Shown: positions 26,732 through 34,891 of the stretch, piece by piece
Layout: the number at the start of each line of letters is the position of its first letter
Position numbering within the stretch: the first letter of the stretch is position 1
From: Mesorhizobium sophorae
Lineage (GTDB): Bacteria; Pseudomonadota; Alphaproteobacteria; Rhizobiales; Rhizobiaceae
Length of the DNA stretch: 64,000 nucleotides
NCBI RefSeq assembly: GCF_002270415.1
Contig: NZ_NNRI01000015.1
Location: 124,001 to 188,000 of the forward strand
Direction of reading: 5' to 3'
Translations under genes and position numbers: made by a program
Notes under the pieces: model-generated
Told to the model about the DNA's origin: nothing
The model's database searches: none
The model's input: the letters and a program-made list of their open reading frames with translations, nothing else

Positions 26732-27469
26732 ATGCCACCTTCGGACTTCAACATTTTGGGTCAATCCCTGGCGACGGACAATTGGGATGGCTCTCCGGTG
26801 GAGCTTGCCGTGCGCGACAGCGTGGCGATGCCGCAGACCCCCAACGGGTCGATGATCCTGGCTTTCCAGAATGCTTCCGAGATGAACAATGCCGGCAAGC
26901 TGGCGCTGACCAGCGGCAGCAGCCAGCCGCAATTCCTGCTGGCGCCGGGGCTGGCCTTGCAGCCCACCATCCTGATCAACAATTGGCAGGCCAACAATCT
27001 GAACATCACCAATGTCAGCGTGAACACCAACACGCCAATCTGGATCGCGGCCTATGGGCCGGGCATGGGCGGCGCGGCGCCAACGCCTTTGCCGACCACC
27101 GGCGACGCCGTCCCGGTCGCTGTCGACACGACGCTGAAGGCGGTCACGCTGCCGCAGTACATGCAGCTGGGCTTCCAGGCGAATTCGGCCGGTCTTTGCC
27201 TGTTCGCTTTCATCGGCGGCCCGCAGGACACCAAAGGCAACAATGCCTATGCGATCGCGCTGAATTCGCAGTACGGCGATACCGGGCCCGGCCACCCGAC
27301 ACCGGCCCCGGCCGGTTACTACGCGACGGTCGGCGGCAACAGCTACAGCTTCGAGTTCAACTGGGGAACCTCGGTGCTGTTCGTGGCCTATTTTGGCAGC
27401 GGCTCCGTCCTGAGCGGCGTCCCCAAGGTGGTGACTGCCGCCCCCACGGTGACATTGCAGACGCTGTGA
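26732..27469 (+). CDS. Tandem paralogue 3 of the same unknown family
   Basis: A 245-aa protein closest to paralogue 1 (NWDGSPVELAVRDSVAMPQT, NGSMILAFQN, NNAGKLALTSGSS, NNWQANNLNITNVS, TPIWIAAYGPGMGG, YSFEFNWGTSVLFVAYFG). It has a short insertion (around residues 115-130) and a Val/Thr-rich C-terminal extension of about ten residues relative to the others. The ATG follows GACGGAAG, 55 bp after paralogue 2. No signal peptide. Three tandem, diverged copies next to one giant gene suggest hetero-oligomeric or dosage roles; this is inference. Confidence 0.75.
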   Translation: MPPSDFNILGQSLATDNWDGSPVELAVRDSVAMPQTPNGSMILAFQNASEMNNAGKLALTSGSSQPQFLLAPGLALQPTILINNWQANNLNITNVSVNTNTPIWIAAYGPGMGGAAPTPLPTTGDAVPVAVDTTLKAVTLPQYMQLGFQANSAGLCLFAFIGGPQDTKGNNAYAIALNSQYGDTGPGHPTPAPAGYYATVGGNSYSFEFNWGTSVLFVAYFGSGSVLSGVPKVVTAAPTVTLQTL

Positions 27470-27694
27470 TCCTTGCGGTCATGGTCCGCCGTCGATCGGC
27501 ACCTAAACTGATTAAAAATAGAGCAATATCGAAATGAACTGACCTTTAGTCGTATAAGCAAGTTCTTAAGTGCGCCATAACAGTTTTGTTGGAAGTAAAT
27601 TTTAGATTTTATGGCTTTGCAAGCTAGACAGATTTTCGGATTGGGCGCACTATGCTTACGGATCGAAGTCTACAGCCAGTATGAGGGAGGCCCC
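27470..27694. other. AT-rich gap inside the cluster
   Basis: 225 bases separate paralogue 3 from the oxidase genes. The stretch 27510-27625 is clearly AT-richer than the flanking coding DNA (for example GATTAAAAATAGAGCAATAT and AAGTAAATTTTAGATTTTAT), so a second promoter for the oxidase genes is plausible. Confidence 0.35.
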
Positions 27695-29800
27695 ATGTCG
27701 CTTGGTGGATCGATGGCGCGTGCGCGATTTCTCTTGGGTTTTTTCGGCAGCAGCCTGGTACCAATCGCGGTGCTGCCCGCGGCGGCCGAGATCCTCAATC
27801 CACCGGTGCTGCAGGATGACCGCGCGCCGATCGCCAAGCCTGCCCTGACGGAGCTCGCACCTGCTGCACCACTGCCCGGAAATACGCTGCCGGTGCGTGG
27901 CGACCGCCTGCTCAATCTCAAGATCGAGTACATCGACAACCAGATCTACAACCCGTCCACGGGCGGCTACGACAAGGTCCATTTGCGCGGCTACACCGGC
28001 AAGGGCGTCGATCCCAAGGCTCCTTATGTCTCGCCGACGATCGAGGCCGTTCCGGGCGACACGGTGCGCGTCACCCTCGACAATCAGTTGCCGGCAGGGC
28101 CGCAGCCCGGCGACCCCGGCTGCATGCCCGGTGGCCAGATGCCCGATATCCCCCACTGCTTCAACGGCACCAATCTGCATACTCACGGGCTGTGGGTAAG
28201 CCCGTCGGGCAACAGCGACAACGTGCTGCTGTCGATCAACCCGCAAACGCAGTTCACCTACGAATACAACATCCCGTCGGACCATCCTTCCGGCACGTTC
28301 TGGTATCACACCCATCGCCACGGCTCGACGGCGCTGCAGGTGTCGAGCGGCATGGCCGGTGCGCTGATCATCCGCGGCAACCGCTTCCCGACCCCGACAA
28401 CCCATGGCGACATCGATACGCTGATCCCGACCTCGGCGATCCCCGAGCGGGTGCTGGTGATGCAGCAGATCCAGTATGCCTGCCGCGCGCCGGCGGCGAA
28501 GCCTGGAGAGCTCGGCCCGATCAAGCAGGACATCAACGGCCACTATTTCTGTGATCCGGGCGATGTCGGCGGCATCGAGGGCTATGACCAGTTCGGGCCG
28601 GGCACATGGCCGGCATCGGGGCGCTATACCTCGCTCAATGGCAGGGTGTTCAATCCGAACGACCCCTTGAAGGCGACGCAGGGCCAGATCGAGCGCTGGC
28701 GGATGGTCCATGCCGGCGTCCGCGACACGATCAGCCTACAATTTTTCAAGGTGCTTGACGGCAAGCTCAAGCCCGGAGTGAAAACGCTGCTCAATGCCGA
28801 CACCAACGCGGCGTTCATCAAGGATACGTGCAGCACCACACCCGTGCCCTATACGCTGGTCGCGGCCGACGGGCTGACGATGGCGGCGGCGCAGCCGACC
28901 AAGCTTGCAACCTTCCAGCCCGGCTATCGCTTTGACGCGCTGGTCGTCTTTCCAGACGCCGGACGCTACTGCGTGATCGACTCCTCGGCACCAAAATCGG
29001 GTGTGGTCAACGGGCTCGATGTCGGACCGCAACTGCTCGCACTGGTCGACGTCGCGCCAGGGACGCCGGTCGATAACGTGGAAACCTACGTCAATCGCAA
29101 GCTGGTTGCCCTGGCCGAGGCCAACATGCCCGCGAATGTCAAAGCGACGGTGGTGGCCGATCTCAAGGCCGGAACGAAATTCACCAGCTTCACGCCGCAT
29201 CCCGACGTCACCGACGACGAGGTGAAGGGCAACGGCACACAGGAGCTGACCTTCTTCATCGACACGACCGGGCCGAACACCAAGTTCGAAGTCGGCAACA
29301 CGCTCAACACAGCCGACGTCAAGCCCTACGACCCGACCCGCATCGACCGCTCGCTGCCGCTGGGCAAGGCGCAGGAATGGACGCTGCAGTCACACTTCGT
29401 CAGCCATCCGTTCCACATCCATGTCAATCCGTTCCAGATCGTCTCGATCATCGATCCCAACGGCAAGGACGTCAGCGCGCCGGGCGCGATAGACGATGCC
29501 GGCGGTGAGCCCTACGATCCGCAATATGCCGGGCTCAAGGGCGTGTGGAAGGATACGCTGTGGATCAAGAGCCTGATCCCGCAATCCTTGCCGGCCGGCT
29601 TCTCGGGCATCTACACGATCAAGGTCCGTACCCGTTACGAGCGCTACATTGGCGAGTACGTGCTGCACTGCCACATCCTCGATCATGAGGACCAGGGCAT
29701 GATGCAGAACGTTGCCGTGGTGCTGCCTGATCAGGTGGGCGACATCACCCAGAGCGGCGCGATGCAGATGCAGATGGATGGCCACGATGGCCACAAATAA
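27695..29800 (+). CDS. Secreted multicopper oxidase (laccase-like)
   Basis: A 701-aa copper oxidase that would oxidise phenols, amines or metals while reducing O2 to water. All four copper-binding motifs are present: HTHG at residues 162-165, WYHTHRHG from 203, HPFHIHV from 571, and HCHILDHEDQGMM from 658, which holds the type-1 Cys and the axial Met. The N-terminus has a Sec-like signal peptide (FLLGFFGSSLVPIAVLPAAA, probable cleavage near residue 31), so it is exported. The C-terminus is Met/His-rich (MQMQMDGHDGHK), possibly a copper-loading tail. The ATG at 27695 has GGGAGG 4 nt upstream; an ATG at 27713 is an alternative. It is the first oxidase of the run. Confidence 0.9.
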   Translation: MSLGGSMARARFLLGFFGSSLVPIAVLPAAAEILNPPVLQDDRAPIAKPALTELAPAAPLPGNTLPVRGDRLLNLKIEYIDNQIYNPSTGGYDKVHLRGYTGKGVDPKAPYVSPTIEAVPGDTVRVTLDNQLPAGPQPGDPGCMPGGQMPDIPHCFNGTNLHTHGLWVSPSGNSDNVLLSINPQTQFTYEYNIPSDHPSGTFWYHTHRHGSTALQVSSGMAGALIIRGNRFPTPTTHGDIDTLIPTSAIPERVLVMQQIQYACRAPAAKPGELGPIKQDINGHYFCDPGDVGGIEGYDQFGPGTWPASGRYTSLNGRVFNPNDPLKATQGQIERWRMVHAGVRDTISLQFFKVLDGKLKPGVKTLLNADTNAAFIKDTCSTTPVPYTLVAADGLTMAAAQPTKLATFQPGYRFDALVVFPDAGRYCVIDSSAPKSGVVNGLDVGPQLLALVDVAPGTPVDNVETYVNRKLVALAEANMPANVKATVVADLKAGTKFTSFTPHPDVTDDEVKGNGTQELTFFIDTTGPNTKFEVGNTLNTADVKPYDPTRIDRSLPLGKAQEWTLQSHFVSHPFHIHVNPFQIVSIIDPNGKDVSAPGAIDDAGGEPYDPQYAGLKGVWKDTLWIKSLIPQSLPAGFSGIYTIKVRTRYERYIGEYVLHCHILDHEDQGMMQNVAVVLPDQVGDITQSGAMQMQMDGHDGHK

Positions 29801-29810
29801 GGCGCAGCCA

Positions 29811-31784
29811 ATGCCCGCCGCGCCGTTCACCTGGAGCGACGTGGAGGCGATCCTCGCCACGGCCGGCGGCACCGGGGGACCCGGCAGCCTGACGGGACTG
29901 ACGCTGCCAGAGTTCCTGGCACTGCAGCTGCACGGGATGCCACTGATCGCGCCGCTCTCGACCACCTGCTGCGGCACCAGCGATGCCAAGGGGCGCGGCG
30001 CGCGCTCGGCGCTGATCCGGGGCTTGCGCGGACTGCCGCCGTTCGACGGCAAGCAGTTCCCTCGCCTGCCCTGGGGCGGGACGGCGGTCGCCGATGAAGA
30101 CATAGACCGGATCGAGACGTGGATCGAAGAGGGCTGCCCCGGCGCGTTGATCGGTTCGATTGCACTCGCCAGCGAGGTCAGCGTGGCGACCGAGGCGCGC
30201 GTCGAGGTCAAGGGGATTGCCGGCCCGGTCTTCAGCGAGGCGTCCGATTCGGCGGCATGGCGCTATGCCAAGGGCGAGCTGCGGCAGCGCATGGACGTCG
30301 ATGTGCTGGACGACGCGCAAAAGGAGCGGCTGCGCTATGCCTTTCGTGAGCTCTACAAGCTCAATAAATGGGTCGGCGACAAGCGCAGCTACAACAATCT
30401 GGCCTTGATCCACCAGAACCATTGTCAGCATGGCTGGGAACGTTTCCTGCCGTGGCATCGCGTGTATCTTTATGAATTCGAACAGGCGTTGCAGGATTTC
30501 TGCCCCGACGTGACCATGCCGTGGTGGGATTTCCCGGCTGAGCGCTACAAGCCTGAGGATCCGGCCAACGGCGCTATCCTCCCCGATGCGTTCAAAGGTT
30601 TCCTCACCGAGGCCTCAGTGCGCTTCCTGCGCGATCATGGTTTCCCGGCCAAGATCGGCACGCTGGTGGGCAAGCTGTGGGCCAATCCGACGCAGGCCTA
30701 TGACGCGGTCAGCGGCGCCTGCGGCAAGGACTATGTGGAAGGGGAAAACCGCAAACGGCTGATCGACGCGCTGCTCGAGGTCAATTCGCTATGGTATCCG
30801 CTGCGCTATTCAAGCCAGTTCGGCAAAGGCACGATCAACACCGTCATCCACTATCATTATCCGGCACAGGAGGACATCGACGAGATCCTCAGCCTGCGCA
30901 CCTTCCGCGACTTCGGCGGTGGCAGCCTCTATGTCGACAGCTTCGGCTTCCTGGACCAGAATCCGCACAACACGATGCACATCTGGACCGGGGGCATGAA
31001 CCCTGCGTTCAAGACCAGCGCGCCCGCCGATCGCAACAGCGCGGTACGCGTTGCCGGACGCAAGTTCCACCAGCGCGACGACCTCTACTCCGAGCCGCAG
31101 TTCGGCGACATGTTCTCGAACCTGACCGCGTCCTACGACCCGATCTTCTGGCCGGTGCACGCCAATATCGACCGGCTCTGGTGGCGCTGGCAGCAGGACC
31201 ATCCCGACGGCCTGCCCGCCGATCTCGATTCCGCGCTGACGCCGTGGAGCTACGCGGTGCGCGATACGCTCGATATGAACCGCTTCGGCTATGAATATGT
31301 TCGTGGCGGATGCCTCATGCCGGTCGGGCTGACCAGTCCGGTCGGACGCTTCGTTTCGGCGCCGATCGCGGTGCCTGAAGCGACCAAGAGCTTCCGCTCG
31401 GCGGAAGTGCGGCTGCACCGCGTGCCGCAGCTGCCGCGCTCCTGCTTCATCCGCGTGTTTCTCAACACGCCGGATGCCGACGCCAGCACGCCGCTCAACC
31501 TGGCGGGCTATGCCGGCTATGCGGCAATCTTCGGCCACGGCGAATGTTTTGGCGGGCCCGGGCATTGCGAAATTCCACCAGCGGAGAACCGCAAGTTCGA
31601 TCTACGCGAGCGCAGCATGAACACGCCGCGCAACCACCGTATCGATGTGACGCGCGCGGCACGCCGGCTGATCGCGGCCGGCGCCACCAGCCTTACAGTA
31701 AGCCTGGTCGTGATCGGCGCCTCCTATGAGGAGGACCGCGAGTTGCTGCGGCTCGACGGGGTCTCGCTCAACTTTCTCGATTGA
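29811..31784 (+). CDS. Tyrosinase-family copper enzyme with extra N-terminal region
   Basis: About 657 aa. A type-3 dicopper enzyme that would hydroxylate monophenols and oxidise o-diphenols to quinones. The CuA site is in HQNHCQHGWERFLPWHRVYL (His201 to His216). The CuB site is in HNTMH (His386 and His390) and DPIFWPVHANIDRLW (His450). An N-terminal part of about 130 residues precedes the domain, ending PWGGTAVADEDIDRIETW and IEEGCPG; it resembles cytochrome-c-like segments but lacks CxxCH. A C-terminal beta domain follows. No signal peptide. The start is uncertain: ATG 29811 has AAGG 8 nt upstream, while ATGs at 29778 and 29787 would overlap the oxidase gene. Confidence 0.88.
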   Translation: MPAAPFTWSDVEAILATAGGTGGPGSLTGLTLPEFLALQLHGMPLIAPLSTTCCGTSDAKGRGARSALIRGLRGLPPFDGKQFPRLPWGGTAVADEDIDRIETWIEEGCPGALIGSIALASEVSVATEARVEVKGIAGPVFSEASDSAAWRYAKGELRQRMDVDVLDDAQKERLRYAFRELYKLNKWVGDKRSYNNLALIHQNHCQHGWERFLPWHRVYLYEFEQALQDFCPDVTMPWWDFPAERYKPEDPANGAILPDAFKGFLTEASVRFLRDHGFPAKIGTLVGKLWANPTQAYDAVSGACGKDYVEGENRKRLIDALLEVNSLWYPLRYSSQFGKGTINTVIHYHYPAQEDIDEILSLRTFRDFGGGSLYVDSFGFLDQNPHNTMHIWTGGMNPAFKTSAPADRNSAVRVAGRKFHQRDDLYSEPQFGDMFSNLTASYDPIFWPVHANIDRLWWRWQQDHPDGLPADLDSALTPWSYAVRDTLDMNRFGYEYVRGGCLMPVGLTSPVGRFVSAPIAVPEATKSFRSAEVRLHRVPQLPRSCFIRVFLNTPDADASTPLNLAGYAGYAAIFGHGECFGGPGHCEIPPAENRKFDLRERSMNTPRNHRIDVTRAARRLIAAGATSLTVSLVVIGASYEEDRELLRLDGVSLNFLD

Positions 31785-31826
31785 AAACACAAGACACGGC
31801 CGGCGCAGGCACCGAGGGGAAATCAA

Positions 31827-34472
31827 ATGGCCGACCCAACAGTCTATCGCATCCACCCGGCCGTCGGCATCGCGCGGCTCGGCGACAGCCCCGAGGGTTT
31901 CTGCATCTCGCCGGAAAAGCCGGCGCAGTTGCCGATCGAGTGCGACGCCAACGGCAATGCCGCGAAAGGCGATGCGCCGATCAAACACTTCAAGGACAGC
32001 AAGGGCCGCATCAAGCGCCAGGCCGCGCGTTTCCAGATCTTCGTCTATGACGCGGCCAACCCACAGGGCAGTCCGCTGAAGATCGGCGACCATGTCGAAG
32101 GCGGCGGCAATCGCGGCAAGCTGGTCGACATCCAGTGGCGCGTTCAGCTCGCCAACAAGAAGGCGGCATGGTTCACCTTCGACGGGCTGCGCGGCGAGGC
32201 CGGCTATGCCGCCGACGCGCCGCTGCGCAACGCCGGCATCACCGATCCGGTCGAACGGCAGAATCTGATCATCGACGCCGGCCCGCAAGCCGTCGACTGC
32301 ACCGCGCGGCGCAAGGCGAGCTTCGGGCGGGACACCAACCCGGCCTATGCCGTCACCTTCCCGCCGACCGGGATGGTGCCAAACGACATCGACACGCTGG
32401 GCGAAATGATGACCGACGACAGCGGGCGGCTGCTGCTGCTTGGCGGACACGGCAACAGCGGCTCGTTCCTCAGCGGGTTTGGCCATCCGCGCATCAAGAC
32501 CTACGCCAACAGCGACGGCTGGTTCGACGACATCTCCGACGGGCCGGTGATGGCGCGGCTGGTGATGATGGAGGAGCGCGTCCAGGCGCTGCGCTACATC
32601 GATGTCGAATATCCTGCCTGGGTGCTGGTCGGGTATCCGCGCTATGCGCCGGAAGTGCTCGACATGATCACGCTGGAGGACGTGGTCGAGGACATGTCTA
32701 TCCGGGAATTTGCCTATCGCACCGACATGTACGGCACCGCGGGAACGTTTGACGCGCCGCAGAAGATCGATCCGACCGACACGGCGGCCTTGCTGCACTG
32801 GCAGGCAGGACCGGTTGAGTGGAATCCGGCCTATCGCCCCTGGTTCTGGCGCGACATCTGGCCGATCATTTTCCGCGCCGACGAATTCTCCTATTTCACC
32901 AACATCCTCCAGCAATCGAACTTCCCGCACAACCAGTCGAGCCGGGGCACGTTCGATCCCTATCGCCTGTGCATCCCGCCACGCATCGCACCGCGTGCGC
33001 TGGCGCAAAAGGAAGGCCGCGCGAAGGACGACCATGTCGGCGGACGGCTGCTCGAGGCAGCGGTGGAACCGAGCCTGATGCTACTCGATGCAACGCAGGC
33101 GCCGGGCGCGGCTAGAGATGCCGTGGTTGGCGATGCCGCCGCCACGCTGAGGGCGGCAGCGGCGACGTTCACCGCCGCGGTCTGCCCGCCCGACGATGGC
33201 GAGGCGCCGCGCAGCTATGCCGCGCGCTGGCAAAAAACCTTCGCCGACAACGACACCGTGGCCGAGCCGGCCTATGCCGAGGCGCGCAGCGCCTTCGATG
33301 CTGAGATCACCGGCGTGATCGAGCGCATCGCCGCGGCCGCCGCGCCGCCGCGCAAACGGATGCTGACGCTCGCCCGGGCCTCGTCGCGGCAGGAGCCCGG
33401 CGAACCAGACCGGACCACCGATCCGGACGAGCCGATCGAGGCTGCGCTCCGCCGGTTGGCGTTCGAATACCGTTCCGGCCAGTTGCTCGAGCGCGCGCTC
33501 GCTGCCGCGGCCAAGGATGCCACGACCGATCCCGGCCGTTCCGCGCGGCAGTATCTGTTCGACCTGCTGCGCAAGCCAGGCGAGGAGAACCTGTTCCGGC
33601 TCGACGCCAATCCGGCGACGCGGACCTATCATCTGCCGCTGATGCCGCTGCTTGCCGGCGACAATCCGATCACCAACAAGACGGTGAGCAAGTTCCTGCG
33701 GCTGACCGACACGCAACTGTTCCTGCTGCGGCAATGGGCGGCGGGCATCTTCATTGACGAGGTGGATGCAGGCTTCGCCCCCGCGATCGATCCCTGGCAG
33801 CCCTACAAGGACTGGAATGTGCCGGGCGGACGCGGTCTCGACCAGGGTGTGCTGTCGAACGGACTTGGCGGCGCCTTCTGCCCAGGCGGTGAGGTCACGT
33901 GGATCATCCGCAACCCGGCGATCTGGCGCGAGCCCTACCGGATCAAAGCAGACCCGGAATGGTATAGCTTTGCGCTGACCGCGGCGCAGGAGAACGCCAA
34001 CCGATGGGGAGCGGGCGTCAGCGAGGAAGGCTATATCGCCTATGCCTCCGACCCGCTGTCGCAAGGCAGCGACCTCGATGTGGGATTGCAGCCCGGCGAC
34101 CTGACCAAGCTCAGCGGGCTGCCATGGCAGGCGGATTTCAACGAATGCTCCACCCAGACGATCGACGTCACCTACGAGGAATGGAACGTCCTTTATCCCG
34201 ACAGCGTCGGCAACACGCTGATGGAGCGCGAGCGGCGCGTGTGGGAGACCTTATGGTGGCCGGCGCATCGGCCGATGCAGGCCTATTATCCCGTCGGCAA
34301 GGACTTCCAGTTCCGCAACTGGGCGCGCGGCATTCCGCAGACGCTTGCCGGCGACCTCAAGATGGTGACCGAATGGTCGAAGCTCGGCTTCATCGTCCGC
34401 AATCCGGCGGGCGGGCTCGATCAGCCCTCGCCCGGTATCAAATACATCTGCGTCGAAGATTCGGGAGAATGA
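31827..34472 (+). CDS. LodA/GoxA-like CTQ-dependent amino-acid oxidase
   Basis: An 881-aa protein of the LodA/GoxA family, which oxidises the amino group of lysine or glycine to an aldehyde, releasing NH3 and H2O2, with a cysteine tryptophylquinone cofactor made from its own residues. It begins with the family hallmark YRIHPAVGIARLGDSPEGF. The cofactor region is WQADFNEC with Asp770 and Cys774 (the Asp-x3-Cys spacing of LodA), followed by WWPAHRP with Trp810/811. No signal peptide, as is usual for LodA. GAGGGGAAAT precedes the ATG. The interval from Cys to Trp is about 36 residues, shorter than in LodA (65, from memory). Residues about 400-600 are an extra Ala/Arg-rich region. Its maturation partner LodB lies two genes downstream. 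Confidence 0.85.
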   Translation: MADPTVYRIHPAVGIARLGDSPEGFCISPEKPAQLPIECDANGNAAKGDAPIKHFKDSKGRIKRQAARFQIFVYDAANPQGSPLKIGDHVEGGGNRGKLVDIQWRVQLANKKAAWFTFDGLRGEAGYAADAPLRNAGITDPVERQNLIIDAGPQAVDCTARRKASFGRDTNPAYAVTFPPTGMVPNDIDTLGEMMTDDSGRLLLLGGHGNSGSFLSGFGHPRIKTYANSDGWFDDISDGPVMARLVMMEERVQALRYIDVEYPAWVLVGYPRYAPEVLDMITLEDVVEDMSIREFAYRTDMYGTAGTFDAPQKIDPTDTAALLHWQAGPVEWNPAYRPWFWRDIWPIIFRADEFSYFTNILQQSNFPHNQSSRGTFDPYRLCIPPRIAPRALAQKEGRAKDDHVGGRLLEAAVEPSLMLLDATQAPGAARDAVVGDAAATLRAAAATFTAAVCPPDDGEAPRSYAARWQKTFADNDTVAEPAYAEARSAFDAEITGVIERIAAAAAPPRKRMLTLARASSRQEPGEPDRTTDPDEPIEAALRRLAFEYRSGQLLERALAAAAKDATTDPGRSARQYLFDLLRKPGEENLFRLDANPATRTYHLPLMPLLAGDNPITNKTVSKFLRLTDTQLFLLRQWAAGIFIDEVDAGFAPAIDPWQPYKDWNVPGGRGLDQGVLSNGLGGAFCPGGEVTWIIRNPAIWREPYRIKADPEWYSFALTAAQENANRWGAGVSEEGYIAYASDPLSQGSDLDVGLQPGDLTKLSGLPWQADFNECSTQTIDVTYEEWNVLYPDSVGNTLMERERRVWETLWWPAHRPMQAYYPVGKDFQFRNWARGIPQTLAGDLKMVTEWSKLGFIVRNPAGGLDQPSPGIKYICVEDSGE

Positions 34473-34891
34473 CCGTGACCAATCCGTTTGTCGGCAACTG
34501 GGCCTATCGCAGCTTCAACAACGACCCCGATCTCAGCAAGGCGACCAACGACCTTTTGTTCGGCGAAGGCACGCTGGCCATTGCGGAGCAGTCCGTCACC
34601 GAACTTGCGGGAACGATCGGCGGGTCGGGATGGTCGCTCGATCTGCGCGGTAGCTTCGCTTACGGTTCGCCGATGCAGGTCCGCTTCCAGGGCAAGGGCG
34701 TGGTCGGCGGCGAGCAGTGGATCTACGACTATATCGGCTGGCTTGTACCGGTTTGGCCCGACAGCACCGACCGGCTGGAAGTGCCCGCGATCGTCGGCTC
34801 GGTGGTGCGCACCATCCCGCATTCGGGCGATGGCGGCAGCACGAACCCGGCAGGGGTGGTGGCATCCTTCTATGCCGTGCGAGCAGGCTGA
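34469..34891 (+). CDS. Small beta protein between the LodA- and LodB-like genes
   Basis: A 140-aa protein whose ATG overlaps the LodA-like stop (ATGA). It starts NPFVGNWAYRSFNNDPD and contains NDLLFGEGTLAI, LDLRGSFAYG, QWIYDYIGWLVPVWP, IVGSVVRTIPHS and ends SFYAVRAG. The G-x-W start and repeated beta strands suggest a lipocalin- or avidin-like barrel. No signal peptide. Translational coupling on both sides implies that it works with the CTQ oxidase, perhaps as a chaperone, a subunit or a carrier of product. The family is not one I can name. Function is inference from position only. Confidence 0.65.
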   Translation: MTVTNPFVGNWAYRSFNNDPDLSKATNDLLFGEGTLAIAEQSVTELAGTIGGSGWSLDLRGSFAYGSPMQVRFQGKGVVGGEQWIYDYIGWLVPVWPDSTDRLEVPAIVGSVVRTIPHSGDGGSTNPAGVVASFYAVRAG

